Assembly: GCA_017548075.1 (NCBI GenBank)
Contig: JAFYNL010000001.1
Span: forward strand, 1-64,000
Source of the DNA: Bacteroidaceae bacterium
Lineage (GTDB): Bacteria > Bacteroidota > Bacteroidia > Bacteroidales > Bacteroidaceae
Reading direction: 5' to 3'
DNA: 64,000 nucleotides
Shown piece after piece: positions 1 through 9,403 of the stretch (the first letter of the stretch is position 1; every line of letters begins with the position of its first letter). The notes beneath the pieces were generated by a model. It had not been told where the DNA came from. It ran no database searches and worked only from the letters and a program-made list of their open reading frames with translations. A program made the position numbers and the translations under genes.

Positions 1-411
1 CATCGCTTCAAGGAATATCAGCCTTACAAGGGCGACATCAATCGTCGCGTGAATGGCTCCCTTATTGCCCTCGAGAGTGGTAATGCCTACGCTTATGCCA
101 TCGACCATCTGCAAGATAGAGGGCGCTTCTTCATTGAGCCTCAGGACCAGGTTTATGCAGGTCAGGTTGTAGGCGAGCATGTTCATGAGAACGATATCGT
201 CATTAACGTCTGCAAGGCTAAGCAATTGACCAATGTTCGTGCAAGCGGAACAGACGAGAAGGCACACATCATTCCTGCCACAATCTTCTCTCTTGAAGAG
301 GCGCTCGAATACATCAAAGCCGACGAATATGTTGAGGTTACGCCCAAGAGCATGCGCATGCGAAAGGTTATTCTCGACCACTTGGAAAGAAAGAGAGCAA
401 ACAAAGAATAA
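1..411 (+). CDS. typA: GTPase TypA/BipA, C-terminal part
   Basis: This is the last 136 codons of a gene that starts left of the window; the reading frame is open from base 1 to the TAA at 409-411. The protein matches the C-terminal end of TypA/BipA, a ribosome-binding translational GTPase of the EF-G group (about 600 residues in full). The recognisable part is the BipA-specific C-terminal domain, with the stretch NVRASGTDEKAHIIP and the terminal LDHLERKR. The GTPase domain is outside the window. The next gene's signal-peptide frame begins 5 nt after the stop, so the two may be co-transcribed. Confidence 0.93.
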   Translation, partial: HRFKEYQPYKGDINRRVNGSLIALESGNAYAYAIDHLQDRGRFFIEPQDQVYAGQVVGEHVHENDIVINVCKAKQLTNVRASGTDEKAHIIPATIFSLEEALEYIKADEYVEVTPKSMRMRKVILDHLERKRANKE

Positions 412-415
412 AACC

Positions 416-2230
416 TTGAAAGCTAAACTATTATCCTTCATCATTTTGTCCTTTTGTTTAAATAACATTAGGGCACAAGTTTCGTCATCTTGGGTGGCCA
501 CAGATGGTCTTGGTCGTACTTTACCGACGGCAGAGGAATGTCCGCTCAAGAACGATGGCAAGCCGCGAACTGTAGGCATTTTCTACATCACCTGGCACAC
601 GCAAGGTCTTCACAACGGACAGCCCTACACCTACGACGTGACGAAACTACTTGAAGAGAATCCGATGCGAGCGAAAGGTAATCCCGACTTCCCTTATGCT
701 ACTTATCATTGGGGCGAGCCTGAGTATGGCTATTTCCTCAGCCAAGACCGCTATGTTGCGCGTCACGACCTCTCCATGCTTGCCGATGCGGGTGTGGACG
801 TTCTTATCATGGATGTGACGAATGCCGTCTGCTATTGGGACGAATGGGAAGTCCTCTTCACGACAATGCAAGAGATGAAGGCCGAGGGCAACAAGGTTCC
901 CAAGTTCTGCTTCTGGGCGTTCAACGGGAATGTAATTGACGTCGTGCAGAGCCTTTATGAACGCTTCTACAAGACGCCTCGCTATCAGGATTGCTGGTTC
1001 TATTGGGATGGAAAGCCGTTGCTACTTTATAATGCTACGCCCAGTATTGATGCCAATCCCAACGGCGGACAGAAGGACAAGGACTATAGCGATGAGGTGA
1101 AGCAGTTCTTTACCCTTCGAAATATGTGGTGGGGCTACAAGAATTGGGCTGGCAAACCATACGTGGGAGGCGAGGACAAATGGAGCTTCGGCTACGAACT
1201 CAACGACAAGAATGTGGCTGCTCTCAAGCCCGAAGAACTCTGCTCCAAGCATCAGGGACGCCTCGAAGAGATGGCAGTCACGCCTGCTCAGCATCCCATC
1301 AGCATTACGGGCAAGAGTTGGCGACGCGAGACTTTGGAGCCTTCCCTTAATGAAAAAGATATGCCGGCAAAGGCTTTCGTGCCTTGGTTGGGCGAGGTTC
1401 GCGACAATCCCACTCAGTACGGCATATACTTCCAAGACCGATGGGACGAGGCTTTGCAGGTTGACCCCGAGTTCATCTACCTTAACGATTGGAACGAGTG
1501 GACGGCAGGCAAGTATCGCAACGGCAAAGACCCCTCAGGCGTTGCCGACATGCATATTGATTTCCTCGGCAGGAAGGAGAATCCCTTCTATTTCGTGGAC
1601 CAATATAATGCCGAGTTTAATCGCACCATCGCCCCAATGAAAGGCGGCTGGACGGACAACTACTATATGCAAATGGTACAGAACATCCGTCGCTATAAAG
1701 GCGTGGCTCCCATGCCCGTTCATCGAGGCTATCAGAACATCAAACTCGACGGAAACCTCGACGAATGGCAGCCCGACAGCAGTTTTCTCGATACTCGGGG
1801 CGACGTCATCCATCGCGACCACGACGGCTACGGAGACCTGCATTATACTGAGAATAGCGGACGTAACGATATTGTGCGTTGTCTTGTTGCCGTCGACAAG
1901 AAGAATATCTACTTTGCAGCCGAGACGGCTTCTAATTTGACACCCAGCAGCGACGCCAATTGGATGCTATTGTTTATCGATACCGACGAAGACGGAACTT
2001 ACGACCTGATTGTCAAGCCAGCTGACGGAGTTTATCCTGTTGCGATAGGGGAGAAAAGTCTTGAAATCGCCATTCCCCGCAAGTTGCTCGGCAAGATGGG
2101 AAAGAGCTTCAGTCTCTGTTTCAAATGGGCCGACAATCCGAGCAATCCTGACGATATTATCAGCATTTCGACTACTGGCGATACTGCCCCCAACCGCCGT
2201 TTTGCCTACCGCTTCGTCTGGAAAAAATAA
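416..2230 (+). CDS. secreted GH99/GH71-like glycosidase with CBM9-like C-terminal domain
   Basis: The frame is open far upstream through typA, but the only sensible start is the TTG at 416, 4 nt after the typA stop. It yields a signal peptide (KAKLLSFIILSFCL... ending IRAQ); no ATG occurs before the mature domain. The catalytic region (residues about 30-400) resembles the TIM-barrel enzymes of GH71/GH99 type: GIFYITWH at the first strand, LADAGVDVLIMDVTN, and LNDWNEW near its end. The C-terminal part from about residue 441 begins NIKLDGNLDEW, the typical opening of CBM9/DOMON-like sugar-binding domains. Related enzymes cut alpha-mannans or other alpha-glycans, and the GH92 gene next door fits that. 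The family call is by pattern only and the substrate is not determined. Confidence 0.72.
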   Translation: MKAKLLSFIILSFCLNNIRAQVSSSWVATDGLGRTLPTAEECPLKNDGKPRTVGIFYITWHTQGLHNGQPYTYDVTKLLEENPMRAKGNPDFPYATYHWGEPEYGYFLSQDRYVARHDLSMLADAGVDVLIMDVTNAVCYWDEWEVLFTTMQEMKAEGNKVPKFCFWAFNGNVIDVVQSLYERFYKTPRYQDCWFYWDGKPLLLYNATPSIDANPNGGQKDKDYSDEVKQFFTLRNMWWGYKNWAGKPYVGGEDKWSFGYELNDKNVAALKPEELCSKHQGRLEEMAVTPAQHPISITGKSWRRETLEPSLNEKDMPAKAFVPWLGEVRDNPTQYGIYFQDRWDEALQVDPEFIYLNDWNEWTAGKYRNGKDPSGVADMHIDFLGRKENPFYFVDQYNAEFNRTIAPMKGGWTDNYYMQMVQNIRRYKGVAPMPVHRGYQNIKLDGNLDEWQPDSSFLDTRGDVIHRDHDGYGDLHYTENSGRNDIVRCLVAVDKKNIYFAAETASNLTPSSDANWMLLFIDTDEDGTYDLIVKPADGVYPVAIGEKSLEIAIPRKLLGKMGKSFSLCFKWADNPSNPDDIISISTTGDTAPNRRFAYRFVWKK

Positions 2231-2240
2231 AGACTTCGAA

Positions 2241-2348
2241 AACGTAACACGCTTAGTTTCCAAACGTAACACGTTAACTTTGCCAACATAACACGTTACG
2301 ATTGTCAACGTAACACGTTATGATTACAATCGTAACTAGGGTTGTTTT
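2241..2348 (+). repeat. 22-bp-phased intergenic array, copy A
   Basis: Five units start at 2245, 2267, 2289, 2311 and 2333, exactly 22 bp apart. The core is TAACACGTTA, followed by a linker such as ACTTTGCCAAC. The last unit becomes TAACTAGGGTTGTTTT, the terminal signature of the family. The array lies between two co-directional glycosidase genes, downstream of the GH99-like stop. It is the cleanest copy in the window. Confidence 0.9.
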
Positions 2349-2418
2349 ACTTCTACGTGTTAAACTATTGCTTGTATATCAGGTCTTATTATAAAAAGGT
2401 ATTTAACGAACTTGATTT

Positions 2419-4617
2419 ATGTGCAGGTTATTCTTTTCTCTTTGTCTGATTTTTAGTGGATTCACAAGTGTTTTCGCGCAAGGCGTCACGCAGTACGTCA
2501 ACCCTTTCATGGGCACTACGACGCTCTGGACGCCTGAGGAACTGGGCTTCGTGCCTAAGCCAGGCGAGAGACAATGGGGCGCTGAGACGTTTCCTGGAGC
2601 TGCTCTGCCAAACGCTATGGTGCAGTTGACGCCCGTCACAGCCTATCGCAGCGGTTCGGGTTATCAGTACGAGGATAGCGTGATTTACGGCTTCGCTCAC
2701 ACCAGTAAGGGACATTGGAACCTGCTACATCTGCCCATTCTGCCCATTACGACGGAAGGTAACCCCACGCCCAACGACTATCGCTCTACCTACAGTCACG
2801 AGCGCGAGGAGGCACATCCGGGCTATTATCGCGTCTTTCTGGACAGATATAATGTGAATGTGGAACTGACTACGACGCTTCGTTGCGGCTACCATCGCTA
2901 CACTTTCAGAGAGGGTGACCACAAAGGCATCCTGATTGACATTGCCCGCTCCAACAATCAGCCTCGCCGTTGGGAACTTAGACGCGCTATGGAGAATAAT
3001 GCCATCGAAGGTTTTCAGGACGGCGAGGGACGTATCTATTTCTACGGCGAATTTTCGGAAGACATCGAGAGCGTGACGCAAGAGGGTGGTTCGCCTGGCT
3101 TTTCCCAAAGAGGGAGGAACTTCAATCGTCCCGTCGGAATGGTGAAACTCAAGAATCCGAACTGCTCCAAGACACTCGAACTTAAGATAGGTTTTTCGTT
3201 TGTCAGCATAGAGAATGCCAAGGATAACCTTAGGGCAGAACTTGCTGGCAAAAGCTTTGAGCAGGTTCGCAAGGATGCGGACAAGATTTGGGAGGACATT
3301 TTGGGCCACATCAAGGTGGAAGGCGGTACGGAAGCCGACAAGAAGATGCTCTACTCGACACTCTACAGGACTTTCCTCTTCCCGCATCTCAGGACAGATG
3401 TGAACGGCGAAAGTGCCATAGAGATGGGAGAACCTCAAAAGCTCGGTTTCAACTACTACACCAATCCTTCGTTCTGGGACACTTACCGCAATAAGCTCAT
3501 TCTGCTTGGCATGATAACGCCCGAGGTGGCAAACGACATTATCAGAAGTTGTATTGTGAGAGGCGAGCAGAGAGGCGGCTATATGCCCACTTTCTTCCAT
3601 GGCGACCACGCCTCAACCTTCGTGGCAGGCTCGTGGCTCAGAGGCATTCGCGGCTTCGACTTGAAACGGGCTTATGCCCTTATGCTGAAGAGTGCAACAG
3701 TTCCTGGCAGAGGAGGAAGGCCTTATCTTGACGAGTACCTGGAGCGCGGCTGGATTTCGGAAAAAGATACTGTGAATGTGCCTACTGGAGATGAGTACAA
3801 GGGAGCTGTTACCAAGACGGTGGAGTTTGCTTATGATGATTATGCGACGGCACTTGTGGCTCGTGAACTGGGAAACAAAAAGAACGAGAAACTGCTCCTC
3901 AAGCACTCGCAGAACTACAAGAATCTCTTCGACCCCTCGACAGGCTTTTGGCGCGGCAAGGTGCTTCGCAATGGAAAGGGCGTTTGGATTGAGGATTTCC
4001 GTCCGAACTATCCATATTATCAATACCAGTATCGCGAGGCGGATGCTTGGAACTCGCTCTTCTTCGCTCCTCACGACCCGATGGGAATGGTGGCGCTCTA
4101 TCCTTCGAAAAAGGCAGTAGAGCAGAAACTCGACTCGCTCTTCACTCAGCCAAACGGAGGTTATCCGGCTTTCAACTGCACAGGTTATCTGGGCTTATAT
4201 TGTCATGGAAACCAGCCTGGGCACAGCATTCCTTTTACCTATTATTTCGTGGACAAGCAGGAGAAGGCTCAGCATGTCCTGAACACCTTGATGCACAAGT
4301 ATTACGGCATGGGAAAGGAAGGCTTGGCGTATGCAGGAATGGACGATGCAGGCGAGATGTCGAGTTGGTTTGTGCTTAACGCCATCGGCATTTATACCTA
4401 TTCGCCAGCTGATCCGGAGTACATTGTAACAGTTCCGCTCTTCGACAAAGTGCACTTTACCCTAGGTAATGGCAAGAGTTTCGACATCGTCAAAGAGGGT
4501 AGTGGCGAGAAGATTAAGAGCATTACCGTCGGCGGTCAACCCTTGAAAGGCTGGTTCGTGAAGCACGAAGACCTTGCAGAAGGGAAGGAGCTGAAGATAA
4601 AGGTAGAGTCGCGCTAG
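2419..4617 (+). CDS. GH92-family glycosidase lacking the usual catalytic Glu (HGNQP)
   Basis: A 732-residue protein with a signal peptide (cleavage near VFAQG) and the full GH92 pattern: YVNPFMGT, PNAMVQLTP, YGFAHTSKGHWN, a helical barrel, and DDAGEMSSW near residues 642-650. GH92 enzymes are calcium-dependent exo-alpha-mannosidases acting on N-glycans and yeast mannan. The motif that is HGNEP in the other GH92 of this window (E620) is HGNQP here, with Gln599 in place of the general acid. The canonical THLSGTGHSDLG segment is also replaced by TSKGHWNLLHLP. Such an acid-less form is known from a bacterial enzyme that removes mannose from mannosyl phosphate, so a phosphodiester or other good-leaving-group substrate is possible. 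The last 4 nt (CTAG) overlap the convergent nhaA stop. Confidence 0.88.
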   Translation: MCRLFFSLCLIFSGFTSVFAQGVTQYVNPFMGTTTLWTPEELGFVPKPGERQWGAETFPGAALPNAMVQLTPVTAYRSGSGYQYEDSVIYGFAHTSKGHWNLLHLPILPITTEGNPTPNDYRSTYSHEREEAHPGYYRVFLDRYNVNVELTTTLRCGYHRYTFREGDHKGILIDIARSNNQPRRWELRRAMENNAIEGFQDGEGRIYFYGEFSEDIESVTQEGGSPGFSQRGRNFNRPVGMVKLKNPNCSKTLELKIGFSFVSIENAKDNLRAELAGKSFEQVRKDADKIWEDILGHIKVEGGTEADKKMLYSTLYRTFLFPHLRTDVNGESAIEMGEPQKLGFNYYTNPSFWDTYRNKLILLGMITPEVANDIIRSCIVRGEQRGGYMPTFFHGDHASTFVAGSWLRGIRGFDLKRAYALMLKSATVPGRGGRPYLDEYLERGWISEKDTVNVPTGDEYKGAVTKTVEFAYDDYATALVARELGNKKNEKLLLKHSQNYKNLFDPSTGFWRGKVLRNGKGVWIEDFRPNYPYYQYQYREADAWNSLFFAPHDPMGMVALYPSKKAVEQKLDSLFTQPNGGYPAFNCTGYLGLYCHGNQPGHSIPFTYYFVDKQEKAQHVLNTLMHKYYGMGKEGLAYAGMDDAGEMSSWFVLNAIGIYTYSPADPEYIVTVPLFDKVHFTLGNGKSFDIVKEGSGEKIKSITVGGQPLKGWFVKHEDLAEGKELKIKVESR

Positions 4618-5966
4618 AGTGGGGCTTGCTCTTCTTTCGGCAAGAACAGATTCAGCATCAGGCAACCTACGATGGCGCTACAGATTGTGCCGCAAAGGAT
4701 GCCAAGTTTCGCATCGTTCAGGAGGTCGGCATGTTCGGCTGAAGGGTAGCTCAAGGCTGCCATAAACATACTTACCGTAAAGCCGATTCCGCACAGCATA
4801 CAGATACTTGCAAACGACTTCCAGTTGGCGTTTTGCGGCATTTGCATGAGTCCAAGTTTGATGCCCAGCCAAGAGAAGCTCAGCACGCCACAGAACTTGC
4901 CGATAAGCAAGCCCAAGAAGACTGCCAAACCTACTCCCGAGAAGAGACTCATCAGACTCATTCCTGCGAGATTTACGCCTGCATTTGCAAAGGCAAAGAG
5001 TGGAATGATGTGGTAGTTGACGGACATTTTCAATACGTCCTCCATGTCTTGAAGCGGGCTTACAAGATGGTCGGAAGCAGACTCCACGCTCTTCAGTAAT
5101 GCAATCTCTTCATCGGAAAGCACGACAGGCTTGTTGCGGTCGGCTCGAGTAACGACGGTAGAAGGGAAGTGGTCGAGTTGATGACGAATGCGCTCGATAT
5201 AGAACTTCGTACCTCTCGGAATGTTGGCAGGAATGCAGAAAGCAAGCATTACGCCTGCAATGGTGGCATGAACGCCGCTTCCAAGCATAAAGAACCACAA
5301 AATGAGACCTGTATTAAGGTAGAACGCTTTCGTGCGAATGCCTCGCCAATTACCGATGCAAAGGACGCCTACAATCAGGGCCGAGATGAGCAGATACCAC
5401 ACATTCAGGTTCTCTGTATAGCGGATTGCAATAACGATAATGCCTCCCAAGTCGTCGGCAACAGCAAGGGCTGCAAGGAAAACTTTCAAACCTAAGGGAC
5501 AGCGCTTGCTGAAGATGCTCAAACAACCTAGCGAGAACGCAATATCCGTAGCCATGGGAATCGCCATTCCTCGTTCCATAACGGGATTGTTGGGACAAAC
5601 AAAGAAGAACACCACAACGGGAATTATCATGCCTCCACAAGCTCCGATGACAGGCGCAAGGGCTTTCTTCATGCTGGAAAGCTCGCCACAAAGCACTTCT
5701 CGCTTTATCTCGAGACCAACACTCAGGAAGAAAATTGCCATCAGGAAATCGTTGATAAAGGAACCCAAAGACATGGCATGTCCGTTGTGACTGAAGAAAT
5801 TAAAGCCACCAATGCTCAGACTTATCGGCAGTTCCCAGAACTTGCGATAGAGGTCGCCCCAAGGGCTGTTGGCTATGATGAGTGCGGCTATTGTGGCTAT
5901 GACCAGAAGTACGCTACTGCTCACGTATTTGCGGAGCATACTTATAAACGGATAATTGTTCTCCAT
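4614..5966 (-). CDS. nhaA: Na+/H+ antiporter NhaA
   Basis: A 450-residue inner-membrane protein with about 12 hydrophobic segments. It shows the NhaA signature FFLSVGLEIKRE, the run ATDIAFSLG, and the paired ion-binding aspartates AVADDLGG (D171, D172). NhaA exchanges cytoplasmic Na+ (or Li+) for protons and works in pH and salt homeostasis. The protein is longer than the roughly 390-residue enterobacterial form because of an extra cytoplasmic stretch (about residues 270-310, rich in R, H and E), as is usual in Bacteroidetes. The gene is divergent from dpp4. Its stop codon shares the palindrome CTAG with the stop of the GH92 gene. Confidence 0.95.
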   Translation of the reverse strand: MENNYPFISMLRKYVSSSVLLVIATIAALIIANSPWGDLYRKFWELPISLSIGGFNFFSHNGHAMSLGSFINDFLMAIFFLSVGLEIKREVLCGELSSMKKALAPVIGACGGMIIPVVVFFFVCPNNPVMERGMAIPMATDIAFSLGCLSIFSKRCPLGLKVFLAALAVADDLGGIIVIAIRYTENLNVWYLLISALIVGVLCIGNWRGIRTKAFYLNTGLILWFFMLGSGVHATIAGVMLAFCIPANIPRGTKFYIERIRHQLDHFPSTVVTRADRNKPVVLSDEEIALLKSVESASDHLVSPLQDMEDVLKMSVNYHIIPLFAFANAGVNLAGMSLMSLFSGVGLAVFLGLLIGKFCGVLSFSWLGIKLGLMQMPQNANWKSFASICMLCGIGFTVSMFMAALSYPSAEHADLLNDAKLGILCGTICSAIVGCLMLNLFLPKEEQAPL

Positions 5967-5991
5967 TTCTATTCTTTGTTAAAATCCTCTG

Positions 5992-5999
5992 CAAAGATA
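5992..5999 (-). promoter_or_regulatory. -7 box (TATCTTTG) of nhaA
   Basis: The minus strand reads TATCTTTG 26 nt before the nhaA start, matching the Bacteroidetes TAnnTTTG element. No TTTG box is seen 19-21 nt further upstream. Confidence 0.55.
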
Positions 6000-6042
6000 C
6001 GGCTTTTTGTGAAAAGATGAGGTCAGTATTGGAAAAATGTTG

Positions 6043-6050
6043 TATCTTTG
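6043..6050 (+). promoter_or_regulatory. -7 box (TATCTTTG) of the DPP IV gene
   Basis: TATCTTTG lies 24 nt before the ATG at 6075. It faces away from the nhaA -7 box about 45 nt to the left, giving a compact divergent promoter region. No clear -33 TTTG is found at the expected distance. Confidence 0.6.
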
Positions 6051-6074
6051 CGTCGAAAAATAATCATTTGAACG

Positions 6075-8279
6075 ATGAGACGAATCATAACACTCTTGGC
6101 ACTCGTATGTGCCATCTTTTGCTCGAATGCAGCGGACAAGATGACTTTGAACGAACTTACTGGTGGCGTTTATTCGCAGAGAGGCATTTCTGGCGTAACG
6201 CCTTTGCTCGATGGCGAGAGCTACAGCCAACTTGCTCCTGGAGGCAAGCAGATTGTTGCTCACAGTTTCCGTACGGGTGCAGAAACGGGCGTTCTATTCG
6301 ATGTTGATAATATCAGGAACCGCGTCAAGATTAACCACATCGACGGCTATCTGATGAGTCCGGACGAGAAGAATATCCTTGTCCAGACCGAGACGAAGAG
6401 CATCTATCGCCATAGCAAGACGGCTGAATATTATATATATAATGTAAAGAATCGCACGCTTGCCCGTCTTAGCGAAAATGGTCCTCAAGAGCAACCCCTT
6501 TGGAGCAGGGACGGCACGATGGTGGCTTTTGTTCGCGAAGGAAATCTGTTCCTCGTCAAGCTCCTGTTCAACAATAGCGAGAGCCAGATTACGAAAGATG
6601 GCGAGTTCAATAAGGTTATCAATGGCAAGCCGGATTGGGTGAACGAGGAGGAGTTTTCGTTTGCTCGTGCTTTCGACTTCAATGCCGACAATACGATGAT
6701 TGCTTGGATTCGTTATGACGAGACGGAAGTCCCGATGTTCAGTTTTCCGTGGTACAAAGGCATGAGTCCTGTGAAGAGTGAATATGCGCAGTATCCGGGC
6801 TCCTACGATTACAAGTATCCTATTGCCGGGGCGAAGAATAGTGTTGTGAGCGTGCATAGTTTCGACATTAAGAGTCGCGTTATCCGCAAGATGCAACTTC
6901 CAATTCCGGAAGATGGATATGTCCCTCGCATTTTCTTTACAGACGATGCCGAGAAATTGCTTATCTTGACTCTCAATCGTCATCAGGACCAACTGGACAT
7001 TTATCTTGCAAATCCAAGGAGTACGGAGTGCCGAGTTATCGTTCGTGAAAAGGCAGAATGTTATGTGCCGGAAGAGACGCTTAAGGCATTCAAGGTTATT
7101 CCTAATGGATTTGTACTAATGAGTGAACGAGGTGGATATAAGCATCTGTATCTCTACGACTTAAACGGAACGCTTAGACGCCAACTTACAAGTGGAAACT
7201 ATGAGGTGACGGCGCTTTATGGTTATGACACCAAGACGGGTAATACCTACTACGCAAGCAATCAGGAAAGTCCGCTTAGAAAGAGCGTTTACAAGAGCGA
7301 CGCAAAGGGAAAAGTGACGCGACTCAGCACTTCGACTACAGGAACTAATAGTGCCATTTTCAGTACAGACTTCCGTTACTTTATGAACACTTGGAGCGAC
7401 CTGAATACGCCTTCGGTTACGACGCTTTGTGATGCTTCGGGCAAGACGCTCAAGACGCTTGAAGATAATGCAGTCCTTCGAAATAAACTTGCAGGGTTGA
7501 AGCTTGGAGAACGCAAGTTCTTTACCTTTACAACTGGCGATGGCGTTCAGCTCAACGGCTTTATGGTTTTGCCTGCCGGTTTTAATCCTAACAAGAAGTA
7601 CCCAGTCGTGATGCATCAGTATAGTGGCCCTGGTTCTCAATCGGTTGTGGATAGTTGGGGCGCAGGCAATATGGGTGGCTGCCTTTACGAGCAATACCTC
7701 GCGCAAGAAGGTTTCATTTCTGTTTGTGTGGATGGAAGAGGAACTGGAGGCAGAGGTCGCGACTTCGAGCAATGTACTTACCTGAAACTCGGACAGTTAG
7801 AGAGTCACGACCAAGTGGAAGCTGCCATTTGGCTTGGTCAGCAAAGCTATGTCGATAAGGACAAGATTGCCATTTGGGGATGGAGCTACGGAGGCTTCAA
7901 TACTTTGATGAGTATGAGCGAAGGTCGTCCCGTCTTTGCTTGTGGCGTGGCAGTTGCGGCTCCTACAAGTTGGCGCTATTACGATAGTATTTATACCGAG
8001 CGCTTCATGCGTACGCCCAACGAGAATGGTCCTGGTTATGACGAAAGTCCCATCAGTAGGGCTTCAAAATTGAGCGGAAAGTTGCTTCTCATTCATGGAA
8101 TGGCGGATGATAATGTCCATTTCCGTAATGCCGCGGAATATACGGAAGCACTCGTTCAGGCAGATAAGGATTTCCGCGAGTTGACTTATACAAACCGCAA
8201 TCACAGCATTTACGGAGGCAATACGCGCAATCACCTCTTCCGCCAGATTACGAAGCACTTCAAAGAGATGCTCGACTAA
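6075..8279 (+). CDS. dipeptidyl peptidase IV (S9 family serine peptidase)
   Basis: A 734-residue secreted enzyme: signal peptide (MRRIITLLALVCAIFCSNA), an N-terminal beta-propeller (about residues 35-480) and a C-terminal alpha/beta hydrolase domain. The catalytic triad can be placed: S604 in GWSYGG, D678 in MADDNVH and H710 in NHSIYGG. The substrate amino-terminus-binding acidic pair is in WVNEEEF. DPP IV removes X-Pro or X-Ala dipeptides from peptide N-termini in the periplasm, feeding amino-acid uptake in asaccharolytic and gut Bacteroidetes. The stop codon abuts the queF stop on the other strand with no spacer. Confidence 0.95.
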   Translation: MRRIITLLALVCAIFCSNAADKMTLNELTGGVYSQRGISGVTPLLDGESYSQLAPGGKQIVAHSFRTGAETGVLFDVDNIRNRVKINHIDGYLMSPDEKNILVQTETKSIYRHSKTAEYYIYNVKNRTLARLSENGPQEQPLWSRDGTMVAFVREGNLFLVKLLFNNSESQITKDGEFNKVINGKPDWVNEEEFSFARAFDFNADNTMIAWIRYDETEVPMFSFPWYKGMSPVKSEYAQYPGSYDYKYPIAGAKNSVVSVHSFDIKSRVIRKMQLPIPEDGYVPRIFFTDDAEKLLILTLNRHQDQLDIYLANPRSTECRVIVREKAECYVPEETLKAFKVIPNGFVLMSERGGYKHLYLYDLNGTLRRQLTSGNYEVTALYGYDTKTGNTYYASNQESPLRKSVYKSDAKGKVTRLSTSTTGTNSAIFSTDFRYFMNTWSDLNTPSVTTLCDASGKTLKTLEDNAVLRNKLAGLKLGERKFFTFTTGDGVQLNGFMVLPAGFNPNKKYPVVMHQYSGPGSQSVVDSWGAGNMGGCLYEQYLAQEGFISVCVDGRGTGGRGRDFEQCTYLKLGQLESHDQVEAAIWLGQQSYVDKDKIAIWGWSYGGFNTLMSMSEGRPVFACGVAVAAPTSWRYYDSIYTERFMRTPNENGPGYDESPISRASKLSGKLLLIHGMADDNVHFRNAAEYTEALVQADKDFRELTYTNRNHSIYGGNTRNHLFRQITKHFKEMLD

Positions 8280-8741
8280 TTAGAGGTCGTGATGGAGGAG
8301 GCGGTACTGAGCCATTTCCTCGTACTTTGTGCCGGGCTTGCCGTAGTTGGCAAAGGGATAAATACTGATGCCGCCTCTCGGAACAAAGATTCCCGTAACC
8401 TCGATGTATTTGGGTTCCATCAGTCGGATTAAGTCCTTCATGATGATGTTGACACAATCCTCGTGAAAGCTTCCGTGATTGCGGAAACTGAAAAGATAGA
8501 GTTTGAGGCTCTTGCTCTCTACCATCTTTTTGTCAGGAAGGTAGCTGATGCGAATCTCTGCGAAGTCGGGCTGACCTGTAATAGGGCATAAAGCCGTGAA
8601 CTCTGGACAGTTGAAGCGTACCCAATAATCGTTTTCGGGATGCTTGTTCTCGAATGCTTCCAAGACTTCGGGAGCATAGTCCTGAGGTATTTCTGCCTTT
8701 TTGCCGAGAGCTTTCAAGCCCTCCTTCTCTCTGTTTCCCAT
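8280..8741 (-). CDS. queF: NADPH-dependent preQ0 reductase QueF
   Basis: This short-type QueF of 153 residues reduces 7-cyano-7-deazaguanine (preQ0) to preQ1 in queuosine biosynthesis. The thioimide-forming cysteine is C52 in [10 protein letters not shown], with the catalytic Asp in the same motif; the NADPH-binding ESKSLK stretch follows. An in-frame TTG at 8762 would add seven residues and overlap queC. The ATG at 8741 is preferred because it gives a 4-nt gap to the queC stop and a family-like N-terminus. It lies in a unit with queC, the preceding enzyme in the pathway. Confidence 0.94.
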   Translation of the reverse strand: MGNREKEGLKALGKKAEIPQDYAPEVLEAFENKHPENDYWVRFNCPEFTALCPITGQPDFAEIRISYLPDKKMVESKSLKLYLFSFRNHGSFHEDCVNIIMKDLIRLMEPKYIEVTGIFVPRGGISIYPFANYGKPGTKYEEMAQYRLLHHDL

Positions 8742-8745
8742 ATGA

Positions 8746-9402
8746 TTAGTTTTTACTTTCAAGGTATTTCTGTAAGCCTTCTCTTCTCAACTTGCACGAA
8801 GGACAATGTCCGCAGCCGTCGCCAACCACTCCATTATAGCAAGTTAGGGTGCGATAGCGAATGGTATCGAGCACTCCCAACTCGTCCGCAAGTGCCCAAG
8901 TCTGTTGTTTGTCGAGCCACATCAAAGGTGTATGGAGGCGGAACTGCTCGTCGAGAGCAAGGTTGAGCGTCGTGTTCAGACTTTTGATGAAACCGTCTCT
9001 GCAATCGGGATAGCCGCTGAAATCGGCTTGTCCCACACCAGTAATGATGTCGTAAATGCCGTGATTACGGGCATAAACGGCTGCGATGGAAAGGAAGAAG
9101 AGGTTTCGTCCGGGCACAAAAGTAGTGGGGTAGGGCGAACCTTCCTTCTTCTCTTCTTCGATATTGAGTGCCGTGTTCGTCAGGCTGCAAGAAGGACTGA
9201 GTTGCGAGATGAAACTGATGTCCATGCTTTCCCAAGGAACGCCAGCCTCTTCTGCCAGTTGTTTGGCAATCTCGACCTCTTTTACGTGCCTCTGTCCATA
9301 GCGGAAAGTAAGGGCTCGCACCTCGTCGAAGTGCTTGAGCGCCCAATAGAGGCAAGTTGTGCTGTCCTGGCCGCCTGAAAGAACTACGAGCGCGCTAGTC
9401 AT
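8746..9402 (-). CDS. queC: 7-cyano-7-deazaguanine synthase QueC
   Basis: A 218-residue ATP-dependent enzyme that converts carboxy-deazaguanine to preQ0 in the queuosine pathway. It has the PP-loop SGGQDS at residues 9-14 and four zinc cysteines, C188 and the cluster C197-C200-C203 (GCGHCPSC). A longer frame to 9450 exists, but the ATG at 9402 gives the standard [11 protein letters not shown] start, 1 nt after the upstream stop. The gene is co-transcribed with queF downstream. queD and queE are not in the window. Confidence 0.95.
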   Translation of the reverse strand: MTSALVVLSGGQDSTTCLYWALKHFDEVRALTFRYGQRHVKEVEIAKQLAEEAGVPWESMDISFISQLSPSCSLTNTALNIEEEKKEGSPYPTTFVPGRNLFFLSIAAVYARNHGIYDIITGVGQADFSGYPDCRDGFIKSLNTTLNLALDEQFRLHTPLMWLDKQQTWALADELGVLDTIRYRTLTCYNGVVGDGCGHCPSCKLRREGLQKYLESKN

Positions 9403-9403
9403 A

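Noticed and set aside
233..415. Upstream extension of the GH99-like protein to 233
   Set aside because: This part lies in another frame of typA and has no export signal; the signal peptide begins at the TTG at 416.
2241..2348. 22-bp arrays as a CRISPR or small phage-repeat locus
   Set aside because: Units follow each other without unique spacers, the period is too short, and no cas genes are present.
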